Part shown: in pieces, positions 7,118 through 16,205 of the stretch
How positions within the stretch are numbered: position 1 is the first letter of the stretch
Layout: each line of letters begins with the position of its first letter
Notes under the pieces: model-generated
Database searches by the model: none
Told to the model about the DNA's origin: nothing
Seen by the model: the letters and a program-made list of their open reading frames with translations, nothing else
Made by a program: the position numbers and the translations under genes
Origin: Opitutales bacterium
GTDB taxonomy: Bacteria; Verrucomicrobiota; Verrucomicrobiia; Opitutales; Opitutaceae
Assembly (NCBI GenBank): GCA_018700525.1
Contig: JABITN010000196.1
Coordinates: forward strand, 1-64,000
Length of the DNA stretch: 64,000 bases
Direction: 5' to 3'

Positions 7118-10100
7118 ATGTCCGAGTCCGGTCCCTTCGTCCACCTTCACAATCACACCCATTACTCCCTGCTCGACGGCTGCGCCAAGCCCGCCCGTGC
7201 TGCAGTGCGAGCCAAAGAGCTAGGCATGCCTGCCTTAGCGATGACCGATCACGGCAATCTTTTCGGGGCTATCGACTTCTACCGCTCTTGCCGCAAAGCG
7301 GCAATCAAACCCCTCATCGGGTGCGAGCTCTACTACGTCAGCGACCACAAGCAAAACGAACGCCCCAAACGCGAACGCAAGCGGACCGACGACATTGGCG
7401 ACATCCCGGAAGATTACGTCCCCTCTCCCGAGGATTTTCCGAAATACCAAATCCACCACAAAGGTGTCATCGCCAAAGATTTCGAAGGCTACCAAAACCT
7501 CTGCAAGCTGGTCTCAGATGCTCACGTCAACGGCGTCTACTACAAACCGCGAACCGACATTGAAAAACTCGCCCAATACTCAAAAGGGCTCATTGGCCTC
7601 AGTGGATGCATTAATGGTGTTGCCGCTCAGTATCTGATTTATGGCGACGAAGCAAACGCTCGCCGAGTCACTTCCGATTTCGTCGATATCTTCGGTAGGG
7701 AAAACTACTTCATCGAACTGCAAGACCACGGCATGCCAGTGCAACGGCGTATTATCCCCGGCCTCATTAAGCTCGCCAATGAATTCGATCTCAAAATCAT
7801 TGCCGCCAACGATTCGCACTACGTATACAAGGAAGACGCTGATCCGCACGATGCACTGCTTTGTATCCAAACCGGTAAGATAATCGCCGATCCGAATCGG
7901 ATGAAATATCCTTCGCAAGAGTTCTACCTGAAGAGCCGCGAAGAAATGATGGAGATTTTCAAAGAAGTCCCCGAGTCGATCGACAACACGGTCCACGTGG
8001 CCGAAATGTGCGACCTCGAAATCCCCTTCGACGAAAATCACTACCCCGTTTTCGAAGCACCGCCCGAGCTAAGAACCTTCAAGGAAGACGCCAGTACTTT
8101 TGATAGGATCCTCGACATATACGAAGTCGAAAAAACCAAGGTAAACAAACAGGACGGCAAGGACGAAGTCTGCAAACTCACAAAAAAAGAGCGCGACCTT
8201 CATAAATCCAACGGCACCCTGTTACTCGAGCTCTGCAAACGTGGGCTGCTCGATCGCTACGGAGTCGACTACGACAACCGTAGCACCTATACGCCCTCCG
8301 AAGGCCAGCGGGCGGACTTCGCTGAATTCCTCTGCGAGCAACTCGACTACCAAATCGCCATCATCGCCGGAACAGGGTTTATCGATTATTTTCTTATCGT
8401 TTGGGATTTCATCAATTTCGCGCGCGGCAAAGGAATTCCCGTAGGCCCTGGTCGTGGTTCCGGAGCAGGCTGTATCGTCGCCTATGTCCTATTGATCACC
8501 GACATCGATCCACTGCGATTTGGCCTCCTCTTTGAGCGCATGCTCAATCTCGAACGTGTATCGCCCCCCGATTTCGATATCGATTTCTGCATGCGACGTC
8601 GCGAAGACGTCGTCTCTTTCGTACGCGATAAGTACGGCGCGGACAGCGTCGCTAATATCATAACTTACGGCACCTTTGGTGCAAAGATGGTCATTCGCGA
8701 TATGGCTCGCGTTAATGACGTACCCTTCGCCGAAGCTGACAAGCTCGCCAAGATGATCCCCGACGAGCTGAACATCTCGCTCGATGCGTCCATCCAAAAA
8801 TCGAAAGAGCTGAGAGAGGAAATCGAACGAAACCCCGTAGCCCGGAAGATCGTCGAACAGGGCAGAGTTATCGAAGGCATGGTTCGAAACACTGGCAAAC
8901 ACGCCTGTGGGATCATCATCGGCGACCAGCCTATCCACAATCTTGTTCCGGTCACTCTCCAAGAAGGCGACCTCACCACGCAATACGCTAAAGGACCAGC
9001 CGAAGACCTCGGCCTCCTCAAGATGGATTTCCTCGGTCTGAAAACGCTGACCGTTATTTCCGATGCGGAAACCAGCGTGAAGCGTCTCGAAGGAATGCGA
9101 GATTTCGACATCGAGAAGATCACCCTCGAAGATTCCAAAACCTACGAGCTGCTAAACCAAGGAAAAACCGTCGGTGTTTTCCAACTCGAGTCCAGCGGTA
9201 TGCAATCGCTTTGCAAGCAAATCGGTCTTTCCGTATTCGAGGAGATTATCGCGCTTGTGGCGCTCTATCGTCCCGGACCCATGCAATTCATTCCGCAGTT
9301 CATTCGCGGCAAAAAAGACGCTAAGACTATCGAAGTTCCCCACCCGCTTCTTCGGGAATTGGTAAGCGAGACCTACGGCGTAATGGTCTACCAAGAGCAG
9401 GTCATGGAAGCTGCCCGCATCATCGCCGGCTATACGCTTGGCGGAGCAGATATTCTCCGACGCGCCATGGGCAAGAAGATCGCGTCCGTCATGGAAGCAC
9501 AAAAAGAAGTCTTCGTCGCAGGAGCCAACAAGACGCATGGAATGAGCCGCAAGATGGCTCTGGGCATTTTCGCAATTCTGGATAAATTCGCCGCTTACGG
9601 TTTTAACAAGTCTCACTCGGCTGCCTATGCAATGCTATCCTACCGCACTGCGTATTTGAAAGCGAACTACCCAGTTGAGTTCATGGCTGCATTGCTTTCC
9701 AGCGAGCAAGGCAATGCGGATAAGGTAGCTCATTTTATCGATGAAGCTACCGCGATGGACATACGGGTACTTTCGCCGGATATCAATACATCCCGTCAGT
9801 CATTCACACCGGTAGTAGATGACCCTGAAGACGAAGCAGCAGGAAGGCCCGGATCCATTCGTTTCGGACTAGGAGCGATCAAAGGCGTGGGCGATGCAGC
9901 GGCGATTAAGGTCATTGAAGAGCGCGAAGCCAACGGACCCTTTACCGACCTCGACGAATTCCTCGAGCGGATGGACTCCAAAGCCGTCAATCGTCGTGTC
10001 TTGGAATGTCTCGTCAAGACTGGAGCCTTCGACTTTTCCCTCGAGCCCCGCGGCGCAATTTTCGAACGACTCGAAGAATCCATCAACTACGCAACTGCAA

Positions 10101-10909
10101 GGCAACGAGACAAGGAGGCCGGTCAGAATTCTTTCTTCGACATGCTCGCCGACACCCCCGATGCCAACAGCGATTCAGGTGGAGCCACAAATGGCAATCG
10201 CACCTTCGACATGAGCAAGCAGTTTCCGAAAAACGAAATGCTCGCCTATGAAAAAGAACTACTTGGGTTTTATGTGTCGGGACACCCACTAGATGACTAC
10301 AACGGCCTAGTCGAAGCCCTCACAAATTTCGATCTCGATAAAATCGACGACCTCGGCGATCGTATAGAATTCCAAATATGCGGCATCGCTTCAGGGGTCA
10401 CGACGAAGCTTTCCCGGCGCGACAATCGTCCTTGGGCATTCTTCAATCTAGGAACCCTAAAAGGCAGCGTTCAAATGAACTGCTATGCCGATCCGTATGG
10501 AGATTATGGACACAATTTGGAAAACGAAAAACTAGTTCTCATAAAAGGCAGCGTTTTCCGAAATGAAGAAGGCGTTAGACTAAGCGTATCCGAGATATAC
10601 CCGCTCGAAACAAGTATGCCCGATCAGATCAAACACATTACATGGATACTTGATCCGAAGGGCGACACCGAAGCCTTTTTCTACGACTTACGCGAGGCGC
10701 TCGACTCAACGCGAGGCTCAACCACAAGCGATCTAGCATTCAAACTTGACGACAACACGATCGTAACCGCGCCAACCGCCTCGTCCCTACGCTGGAAAGT
10801 GAACACGGACGAATGGGCCAAACTCCGTAGTCAACCCGCCGTCGTCGGATGCATATTGCAAACCGCTCCCGTCGAACTTAAAAAACGTGAACGACGCTGG
10901 AAAAAGTAG
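7118..10909 (+). CDS. dnaE: DNA polymerase III subunit alpha
   Basis: 1263 residues from the ATG at 7118 ([21 protein letters not shown]); a TTG 12 codons upstream is less likely. It is the replicative polymerase catalytic subunit. Order of domains: PHP domain at the N-terminus ([23 protein letters not shown]), the C-family polymerase core with the two catalytic Asp in [16 protein letters not shown] (about residues 484-497) and the third in [12 protein letters not shown] (about 636), tandem helix-hairpin-helix ([14 protein letters not shown], about 915), and an OB fold (about 1080-1160). It is the DnaE1 type. An inverted repeat (GCGCCAAC 6993-7000, GTTGGCGC 7065-7072) lies upstream. Confidence 0.97.
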   Translation: MSESGPFVHLHNHTHYSLLDGCAKPARAAVRAKELGMPALAMTDHGNLFGAIDFYRSCRKAAIKPLIGCELYYVSDHKQNERPKRERKRTDDIGDIPEDYVPSPEDFPKYQIHHKGVIAKDFEGYQNLCKLVSDAHVNGVYYKPRTDIEKLAQYSKGLIGLSGCINGVAAQYLIYGDEANARRVTSDFVDIFGRENYFIELQDHGMPVQRRIIPGLIKLANEFDLKIIAANDSHYVYKEDADPHDALLCIQTGKIIADPNRMKYPSQEFYLKSREEMMEIFKEVPESIDNTVHVAEMCDLEIPFDENHYPVFEAPPELRTFKEDASTFDRILDIYEVEKTKVNKQDGKDEVCKLTKKERDLHKSNGTLLLELCKRGLLDRYGVDYDNRSTYTPSEGQRADFAEFLCEQLDYQIAIIAGTGFIDYFLIVWDFINFARGKGIPVGPGRGSGAGCIVAYVLLITDIDPLRFGLLFERMLNLERVSPPDFDIDFCMRRREDVVSFVRDKYGADSVANIITYGTFGAKMVIRDMARVNDVPFAEADKLAKMIPDELNISLDASIQKSKELREEIERNPVARKIVEQGRVIEGMVRNTGKHACGIIIGDQPIHNLVPVTLQEGDLTTQYAKGPAEDLGLLKMDFLGLKTLTVISDAETSVKRLEGMRDFDIEKITLEDSKTYELLNQGKTVGVFQLESSGMQSLCKQIGLSVFEEIIALVALYRPGPMQFIPQFIRGKKDAKTIEVPHPLLRELVSETYGVMVYQEQVMEAARIIAGYTLGGADILRRAMGKKIASVMEAQKEVFVAGANKTHGMSRKMALGIFAILDKFAAYGFNKSHSAAYAMLSYRTAYLKANYPVEFMAALLSSEQGNADKVAHFIDEATAMDIRVLSPDINTSRQSFTPVVDDPEDEAAGRPGSIRFGLGAIKGVGDAAAIKVIEEREANGPFTDLDEFLERMDSKAVNRRVLECLVKTGAFDFSLEPRGAIFERLEESINYATARQRDKEAGQNSFFDMLADTPDANSDSGGATNGNRTFDMSKQFPKNEMLAYEKELLGFYVSGHPLDDYNGLVEALTNFDLDKIDDLGDRIEFQICGIASGVTTKLSRRDNRPWAFFNLGTLKGSVQMNCYADPYGDYGHNLENEKLVLIKGSVFRNEEGVRLSVSEIYPLETSMPDQIKHITWILDPKGDTEAFFYDLREALDSTRGSTTSDLAFKLDDNTIVTAPTASSLRWKVNTDEWAKLRSQPAVVGCILQTAPVELKKRERRWKK

Positions 10910-10958
10910 CAAACTATCGGTTGTAACCAAAAATTAAACTTAAAAACCATATCGCTCT

Positions 10959-10973
10959 CGGGGCCTAACCCCG
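10959..10973 (-). terminator. short hairpin after the AsmA-like gene
   Basis: CGGGG at 10959-10963 and CCCCG at 10969-10973 form a 5-bp stem directly after the stop codon of the minus-strand gene at 10974. On the minus strand it is followed by AT-rich sequence including GGTTTTTAAG. It could also serve dnaE from the other side. Confidence 0.4.
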
Positions 10974-11732
10974 CTACTCCTTCTCGCCATCTACCGCATC
11001 CTTCAGGCCTTTAAATAATCCGCCTAGACCCTTCTTGGTCGCATCGCCAACATTCTTTAGCTGATCACTCACCACTTTGCCCGATTGCCCGACCGATGAG
11101 ACAATACCTTGGTTGATAGCTTGAAATACGATTTTTGAAGATTCGCCAAACGAAACACCACCACCCTCCGCCCCAATATCCGTCAATTCGATATTCGGGA
11201 GAGGAATCATTAAGGACTGTCCTCCAAGAAGCTTATTCGACAGCTTGACCTTGCCTCCTGTTATCCGAAGTAAGTCAATCTGAACGCTTTTCGAAGAAGC
11301 CGACTCCTCCTCTTTCTCGTCACTCGTACCGACAAATGCTTGTATGTTTTCCAACATCGTACCGATATTACTCTTCTGAAGGCCAAGTCCGGTTTCCAGC
11401 ATGAATTCCGGTCGGTCGATGATGATTTCGTTAATCACAATCTTATCCGAAAGCACCGACATCGGCTCGATTTTCATGCTGAAGCTCTCCAATTTAATAG
11501 AGTGCGGCGTATTGAAACCATCCGGATTTCCAACGACTAAACCCGAAATCAAACCGCTCCCTGAGAATGCCGACAATTCGATAGACTCCAATGTTATCGA
11601 CGTCTGCGTAACCTCGGGACCATAGGTCTCCACGCCTGCCTCGACCGCAGAACCGATCGCCTTCGAAAAAACGAAAAGGAAAATCACTCCAACCACAAAC
11701 AATACTCCTACAACCACCAATACCTTCTTCAT
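10974..11732 (-). CDS. membrane-anchored AsmA-like protein, unknown
   Basis: 252 residues from the ATG at 11732, chosen because GGAAAG lies six bases before it. An N-terminal helix (MKKVLVVVGVLFVVGVIFLF) anchors the protein. The rest is beta-rich with phrases such as FNTPHSIKLESFSMKIEPMS and DKIVINEIIIDRPEF, which resemble the N-terminal repeats of AsmA/DUF748 proteins that act in the periplasm. A Lys/Glu/Ser linker (about 150-160) and a helical Gly/Lys-rich tail (KKGLGGLFKGLKDAV) follow. Family membership is inferred from pattern only. Convergent with dnaE. Confidence 0.7.
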   Translation of the reverse strand: MKKVLVVVGVLFVVGVIFLFVFSKAIGSAVEAGVETYGPEVTQTSITLESIELSAFSGSGLISGLVVGNPDGFNTPHSIKLESFSMKIEPMSVLSDKIVINEIIIDRPEFMLETGLGLQKSNIGTMLENIQAFVGTSDEKEEESASSKSVQIDLLRITGGKVKLSNKLLGGQSLMIPLPNIELTDIGAEGGGVSFGESSKIVFQAINQGIVSSVGQSGKVVSDQLKNVGDATKKGLGGLFKGLKDAVDGEKE

Positions 11733-11940
11733 AATTCTTTCCAACTCCATTCTACACAGGACCACTGTAAAATCGATACATTTATTGCTTCAATTCAGCG
11801 ATCAAGCGACAAGCTCCATCAATCTACTAATCATAGATTTCTCCCTGCCTATTAAGGCCTTATGCGAATACAGTCGCCAAGCAGCTGGCACCCCCTCCAA
11901 TCGCTCGAAGCATAGAAAAAACGATCGTACTAATAACCGG

Positions 11941-12213
11941 ATGCAGTTCGGGGATAGGCTTTCTAAGCAGCTGTTCCTTAATTTGCACAGCCTTGATGAA
12001 GACATCATTGAGGAAGTGAGGGAGCGTATGGAGAGTGGTAAACTAAAGGCTACGTTCCGCGATGTGTACTACGTCTCAACAGCTAAGGAGAAGAGCTGGC
12101 AACAAGCTTACCGCATTGAGGAGAGGAAAAAGGAAACGGGGTACACTAGAAATGTAATGATCCAAGAAGACTATGAGAAGACACTAGCTGCTGCTAGGCA
12201 GAAGCTGGGGTAG
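11941..12213 (+). CDS. small charged protein, unknown
   Basis: 90 residues from the ATG at 11941; the frame stays open upstream to a TTG at 11785 but that part looks non-coding. The protein is helical and highly charged (DEDIIEEVRERMESGKLK, QQAYRIEERKKE). Codon use differs from neighbours (more AAG, CTA and GCT). Its last codons, LAAARQKLG at 12184-12209, match the DNA ending the VPDSG-CTERM gene 600 bases away (23 of 26 bases). No family is recognised. Confidence 0.45.
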   Translation: MQFGDRLSKQLFLNLHSLDEDIIEEVRERMESGKLKATFRDVYYVSTAKEKSWQQAYRIEERKKETGYTRNVMIQEDYEKTLAAARQKLG

Positions 12214-12258
12214 GCGTCACTTTTTGGAGGATAACCTTAGGTAATCATTACTTTTCGC

Positions 12259-12283
12259 AAAAAATCCTGATAGCGCGATCAGG
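12259..12283 (-). terminator. possible minus-strand hairpin terminator
   Basis: CCTGAT at 12266-12271 pairs with ATCAGG at 12278-12283 around AGCGCG, and on the minus strand the stem is followed by six T residues. It lies in the leader of the VPDSG-CTERM gene, antisense to it. No minus-strand gene ends next to it. Confidence 0.35.
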
Positions 12284-12345
12284 TTGCGTGATAGGAAGCG
12301 TTCATGGTATTGTATTAATAAATACACTAGTAGCTTGTTAATTAT

Positions 12346-12840
12346 ATGAAATCACTGAAAATATTCCGAATATGGCACACGGTCGCTTTACTGCTTTTCA
12401 TCTGTTCTGCACCAGCGGTCAAAGCAGTGTCCATAAATATCACTGGCCAGGGGGCGATTGACGGCACTTGGGAGGTCACTACGGTATCTGGGACTTTTAA
12501 TTCGTTGCAAGATCCGCTATCCAGCCAAGTATGGTGGGGTAATAGTGGTTTCGCTGGTATTTTCACTGGCAAGGTTGGATCTTCATTCGGTAGTCCGAAC
12601 GATGTGTGGGGTTCCCAATTTGGACCATTCTTCGCCTATGCCTATTACGAGGGCGTAGATCTGGCGTATTTTAACGGAGGTAATGTGGTTGATTCACCTG
12701 ACTCATGGGATCCAGATAATAGTTGGACCTGGGGCATCGCTTCAAGAGTCCCCGACACAGGCTCCACAGCAGCCCTTCTTGGAGTTGGTGTATTTGTGCT
12801 AGCCGCTGCTAGGCGGAGGCTGGGTCAATCTACGAACTGA
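12346..12840 (+). CDS. VPDSG-CTERM sorted secreted protein
   Basis: 164 residues. An N-terminal signal peptide (about residues 1-28, ending CSAPAVKAV) precedes a Gly/Asn/aromatic-rich domain (about 29-130). The C-terminus has the tripartite VPDSG-CTERM sorting signal: VPDTGSTAALL, a hydrophobic stretch (GVGVFVLAA) and a basic end (ARRRLGQSTN). Such proteins are thought to be handled by an exosortase and sent to the cell surface or matrix. A palindrome TGTATT-N4-AATACA at 12311-12326 lies just upstream and could be an operator. The core domain is not recognised. Confidence 0.85.
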   Translation: MKSLKIFRIWHTVALLLFICSAPAVKAVSINITGQGAIDGTWEVTTVSGTFNSLQDPLSSQVWWGNSGFAGIFTGKVGSSFGSPNDVWGSQFGPFFAYAYYEGVDLAYFNGGNVVDSPDSWDPDNSWTWGIASRVPDTGSTAALLGVGVFVLAAARRRLGQSTN

Positions 12841-12849
12841 AGAGGCCAA

Positions 12850-12864
12850 CCCTCTCCAGGAGGG
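12850..12864. terminator. hairpin between convergent genes
   Basis: CCCTC at 12850-12854 and GAGGG at 12860-12864 form a 5-bp stem between the convergent genes ending at 12840 (+) and 12870 (-). No T-tract follows on either strand. Confidence 0.3.
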
Positions 12865-12869
12865 GACCA

Positions 12870-13112
12870 CTAATCGCTCACTCCAGCAACCCCGTCCTCT
12901 TCTGAGTTGTACTCAAACTCACAGGAAGTCTGTTCCGTGTTCAGCCACGGAGACATGCTCATGACCTTGTTTCTTGAAAGGGATCCTCTCGCGGCGTTCT
13001 TCCTAGCTTCCTCCTCATTGTCTCCGACCCAGCGGACAACATCATCCACTGGATAGTGCTTCCAAATGAAGTCCTGTGGATTGAGTTTCTTTAGCAAGTA
13101 AACCTTAGGCAT
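12870..13112 (-). CDS. small soluble protein, unknown
   Basis: 80 residues from the ATG at 13112, preceded by GGAGAG only two bases away; a TTG seven codons earlier is the other option. The core VVRWVGDNEEEARKNAA ... WLNTEQTSCEFEY resembles a class of short bacterial proteins with a V-V-R-A-x-(D/N)-E-E-x-A-R motif, a Trp and a closing (L)TSCE. That likeness is recalled, not tested. The tail is acidic (NSEEDGVAGVSD). It lies in the accessory patch between dnaE and rdgB. Confidence 0.6.
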   Translation of the reverse strand: MPKVYLLKKLNPQDFIWKHYPVDDVVRWVGDNEEEARKNAARGSLSRNKVMSMSPWLNTEQTSCEFEYNSEEDGVAGVSD

Positions 13113-13439
13113 CTCTCCACAAGATTGAGGCAAGGGTTAGGCCTTAGGACGACTGTTTTTTCTGGGGGTAGTTGATGAATATACATTGCTATACGGCCGC
13201 CGCCCCGACCCCCCGCCGACCTGTCGGTTGTGGTACTCCAGCGGCTCAAGTCAGCTGCCTTCTATGGAATGCAACGTTCACAGTGCGGGTTTTAGTGGAG
13301 TACTACTGGAATATTTATCCAGAAATGCCTTGGACTAGACATCATAAAGTCTGAGTATTGAACACCTATATATATGATAGAAAGCTATTTAAATGATTTA
13401 TTACCCTCGATTTGAGGGCCATTTAAGTATTAATTCGTA
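13113..13439. other. 326-base intergenic region, nothing convincing
   Basis: The left half is GC-rich (13195-13250) and the right half strongly AT-rich (13360-13400). The only open frame (13172-13354, plus) looks random. A GTTAGGC heptamer at 13136-13142 recalls an integron core site, but no partner was found. The hairpin at 13404-13418 belongs to rdgB. Confidence 0.4.
13404..13418 (-). terminator. hairpin downstream of rdgB
   Basis: CCCTC at 13404-13408 pairs with GAGGG at 13414-13418, about 20 bases past the rdgB stop. On the minus strand it is followed by TAATAAATCATTTAAATAG, AT-rich but without a clean T-run. Confidence 0.45.
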
Positions 13440-14057
13440 TTAAGTATCACTATTTTGTAAAATACTGGGCAACCACCCCAGAAACTGCCGCATCGCATTA
13501 CCACGGTGACTAATGGCCGCTTTTTCCTCCGAACTCATTTCGGCAGTCGTCCGGTCTTCTCCCACTGGTAAAAAAACCGGGTCATATCCAAATCCAGCCT
13601 CACCTCGTCGCTTTCTCAAAATCGTCCCTAGAATCTCGCCTACGAAAATTCGTTCGTCACCGTGAGGAGCCACTACCGCCAAGTGACACTCAAAGCTCCC
13701 GCCTCGCTGGTCATCCGGCAATAGCTCCATTTCCCGAATCAACTTGTCTAGATTCTCCTCGTCCGTCGCGTCTTCTCCCGCATAGCGAGCCGAATATACT
13801 CCAGGAGCACCATCGAACGCTTCGATACAAATTCCGCTATCATCAGCAAGAGCTAGGCCATCCTCTGGCAAAAGAGCCGCCAAGGCGCGAGCCTTCTTCA
13901 AAGCGTTTCCCGAAAACGTATCCTGATCTTCGACAACCTCAGGCATTCCACCCACAGCCTGAGCAGTATGGACTTCGACATCAAGACCAGTCGCCGCCAG
14001 CATTGCCGCCAACTCCTCGATTTTATGAAGATTACTCGTTGCTAAATACAGTCTCAT
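13440..14057 (-). CDS. rdgB: RdgB/HAM1 non-canonical purine NTP pyrophosphatase
   Basis: 205 residues. It hydrolyses dITP, ITP and XTP to the monophosphates and so keeps deaminated purines out of nucleic acids. Marks in order: LATSNLHKIEEL (triphosphate-binding start), TFSGNALKKARAL, GLALADDSGICIEAFDGAPG (catalytic Asp pair), SARYAG, GFGYDPVFLPVG and the C-terminal SHRGNAM with the base-contacting His-Arg. Its start overlaps the ribD end by 26 bases, indicating translational coupling. Confidence 0.96.
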   Translation of the reverse strand: MRLYLATSNLHKIEELAAMLAATGLDVEVHTAQAVGGMPEVVEDQDTFSGNALKKARALAALLPEDGLALADDSGICIEAFDGAPGVYSARYAGEDATDEENLDKLIREMELLPDDQRGGSFECHLAVVAPHGDERIFVGEILGTILRKRRGEAGFGYDPVFLPVGEDRTTAEMSSEEKAAISHRGNAMRQFLGWLPSILQNSDT

Positions 14058-15198
14058 CTACGTCCAAACGCGATGGATACGATACAAACCCCCGCATCAA
14101 CTGATCATCCCCGTATACCTCATTGCGAACCCGCTCCAATCGAATCGCTTGAGACAATTTTTCGATTCGCATACCTCGATATACCGGTTTCGCCTTATCG
14201 TCTCCCAATAAAACTGGAGCCCGATAATTAAAATGATAATCCAGCTCCCGCATATGCAAAAGCTCGCTCGTCAATTTGCTGCCTCCCTCAAAATAGATCC
14301 CATTGATACCCACATCGTAACACTTTTTCTTAAATTCCGAAAACGGCACCTTCATATTCTCCGCGGGCAAAACCCACACATTTACGCCTTCCGTCTCCAA
14401 TCGACGGATATATCCCGTGCCAGCCGCATCCGTAGTGACCACAATCGTATTATCGCGATGATCATCCGTGTAAACCGAAGGCAAATAACGCTCCATCGCC
14501 GTTCGTAGCAAACCGTCCATCACGAACCGAACGCCGCACCACTCTTCCTCGCCATCGATCCGGCTCGTCAAACGAGGGCCATCCTTGATCACCGTCCCCG
14601 CTCCAACTCCAATCGCAGGAAACAAACGACGCCATAACATGACGTTTTGCCGAGCTTCTTCACCCGTAATCCATTTCGACTCTCCTGTGCGGCAAGCGAT
14701 TTTCCCATCCAAAGTCGTCGCAGATTTCGCCGCAAGCATCGGTGCACGCTTTTTCACCCAGTGATTAAAAATCAGGTTTAAATCCTCGCAGTCATCGATA
14801 AGGATCCGACGCTCCACCTGAATTCCCAATTCCTTCAACGCATCAGTGCCTTTATTCTCGTGCTCCGCAACAGGATCGCAGGCCCCGATAAACACGTTCC
14901 GCACCCCCGAATCCACTATCGCTCTAACCCCCGAATCCAAGCGATTCGAAGACGAACCCGGCTCAAGCGTAAGAAAAAGACTGGCATCGCCGACCGGTTT
15001 TCGGCCCAACGATTCGAAAAGACGCGACTCAGGTCCCCGCGAGCCTGATTGGGAGACATGCTCACGAGCAACAATCTCGCCATTTTCGACCAAAACCGCG
15101 CCGATCATAGGCTGCGGATGCGTTCGACCCCATCCTTTGCGCGCCTCGCCTAAAGCCGCTTTCATGAATATTTCTTTTTCAGATCGTGTCATGGCCAT
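14032..15198 (-). CDS. ribD: RibD-type protein: intact pyrimidine reductase, degenerate deaminase
   Basis: 388 residues from the ATG at 15198 (MAMTRSEKE); a second ATG follows two codons later. RibD normally has a zinc deaminase and an NADPH reductase domain for two steps of riboflavin synthesis. The reductase half (about 155-388) looks intact: KSATTLDGKIACRTGESKWITG, GAGTVIKDGPRLTSR, GIYFEGGSKLTSELL. In the deaminase half the zinc His of the HAE motif is absent (GSRGPESRLFESL) and the P-C-x8-C motif reads LEPGSSSNRLDSG, so all three zinc ligands are gone. The aligned catalytic Glu may remain. This matches plant PyrR, a reductase with a dead deaminase. The deaminase step must come from elsewhere. 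Overlaps rdgB. Confidence 0.9.
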   Translation of the reverse strand: MAMTRSEKEIFMKAALGEARKGWGRTHPQPMIGAVLVENGEIVAREHVSQSGSRGPESRLFESLGRKPVGDASLFLTLEPGSSSNRLDSGVRAIVDSGVRNVFIGACDPVAEHENKGTDALKELGIQVERRILIDDCEDLNLIFNHWVKKRAPMLAAKSATTLDGKIACRTGESKWITGEEARQNVMLWRRLFPAIGVGAGTVIKDGPRLTSRIDGEEEWCGVRFVMDGLLRTAMERYLPSVYTDDHRDNTIVVTTDAAGTGYIRRLETEGVNVWVLPAENMKVPFSEFKKKCYDVGINGIYFEGGSKLTSELLHMRELDYHFNYRAPVLLGDDKAKPVYRGMRIEKLSQAIRLERVRNEVYGDDQLMRGFVSYPSRLDVDETVFSNE

Positions 15199-15313
15199 TC
15201 GTAACACGCTCGATTAGAACAGCTTTACTCGATCATACAATCCTCATCTTCAGCACCTTTTGAACTATTGGGTTTCACCTTCTGCCCGATAGCACAAGCA
15301 GTTCGACGGAAAT

Positions 15314-15961
15314 TCACGCCTTGCGCCCTGGGACAAACGGATTCGTCTCGATCTCTTGCCCAACGGTCGTCTGTGGACCATGACCCGGGAAAACATTCGT
15401 TTTTGGATCTAAAGTATAGATCTGCTCGCGAATCGACTTTTCCAAAGTCGGGAAGTCTCCACCTTTCAAATCGGTTCTCCCAATACTACCCGCAAACAAC
15501 GCATCTCCAACAAAAGCGGCCTCATGCACAGCGAAGTAAAAAAGGATATTCCCCGGACAATGCCCAGGCACATGCCGAATCTCTATCGTCTCGCCCAACA
15601 ACTCTATCGTATCATCCTGCTCCAACCAATGATCGATCATAACCGGTTCCAAAGTCATATCCGGAGGATACACATACGGTCGCATCACTTCCGGCGTTTC
15701 GTAGAACAATTGATCGTCGCGATGCCCGTATGTCGAACAGCCTAATTTCTGAATACGGCTCGCTCCACCCATATGATCATAATGCCCATGCGTTAACAAC
15801 AACGCCTTCAGCTCGCAACCCAGCTCCTTCAAGACAGGCTCCACCTCATCCCAAACAAAATGCGGAGCATCGATCAATATCGATTCCTTACGCTCCAAAT
15901 TCGACAGTAGAAAAGCATTGGTCTGAATATAACCTGCAGGAAAAACACGTAAATCGATCAT
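15314..15961 (-). CDS. MBL-fold metallo-hydrolase (glyoxalase II-like)
   Basis: 215 residues from the ATG at 15961, supported by GGTGGGGA directly before it; the frame is open 55 codons further but that part has no family match. The metal site is clear: LLTHGHYDHMGG (His-x-His-x-Asp-His, about residues 65-76), VPGHCPGNILFY (third His), AAFVGDALFAGSIGRTDL (bridging Asp) and FPGHGPQTTVGQE (last His). These are the YcbL/GloB-like hydrolases that cleave thioesters such as S-lactoylglutathione; the true substrate is unknown. Divergent from leuB. Confidence 0.92.
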   Translation of the reverse strand: MIDLRVFPAGYIQTNAFLLSNLERKESILIDAPHFVWDEVEPVLKELGCELKALLLTHGHYDHMGGASRIQKLGCSTYGHRDDQLFYETPEVMRPYVYPPDMTLEPVMIDHWLEQDDTIELLGETIEIRHVPGHCPGNILFYFAVHEAAFVGDALFAGSIGRTDLKGGDFPTLEKSIREQIYTLDPKTNVFPGHGPQTTVGQEIETNPFVPGRKA

Positions 15962-16205
15962 TCCCCACCCATGAACTCGCAGATATTCTGAATCAAATAA
16001 AAAACCTAAATTGGTGAATTCAGCGATGGAAGCCCGTTCATTAAGTATCCCGAACATCTTAATCATCAGCGAATCCATTGCCCCTCCTAGAAAGCCGATA
16101 GGCTGACCCATTCCACCAAAAATCATCCCGATTTGCCGAATTCGGCTCTTCCAAATGCAGTTTGCGCTTTAAATAGTAGCAGTTTCCCCCTCAATAGCCC
16201 ACCTC

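Noticed and set aside
6908-7162. An 84-codon minus-strand frame over the dnaE start
   Set aside because: Most of it is antisense to the dnaE leader and start; only its last residues coincide with the sulfatase relic.
13136-13142. GTTAGGC, the shape of an integron recombination core site
   Set aside because: No matching inverse core (GCCTAAC) or attC-like fold was found within 150 bases, and there is no integrase in view.
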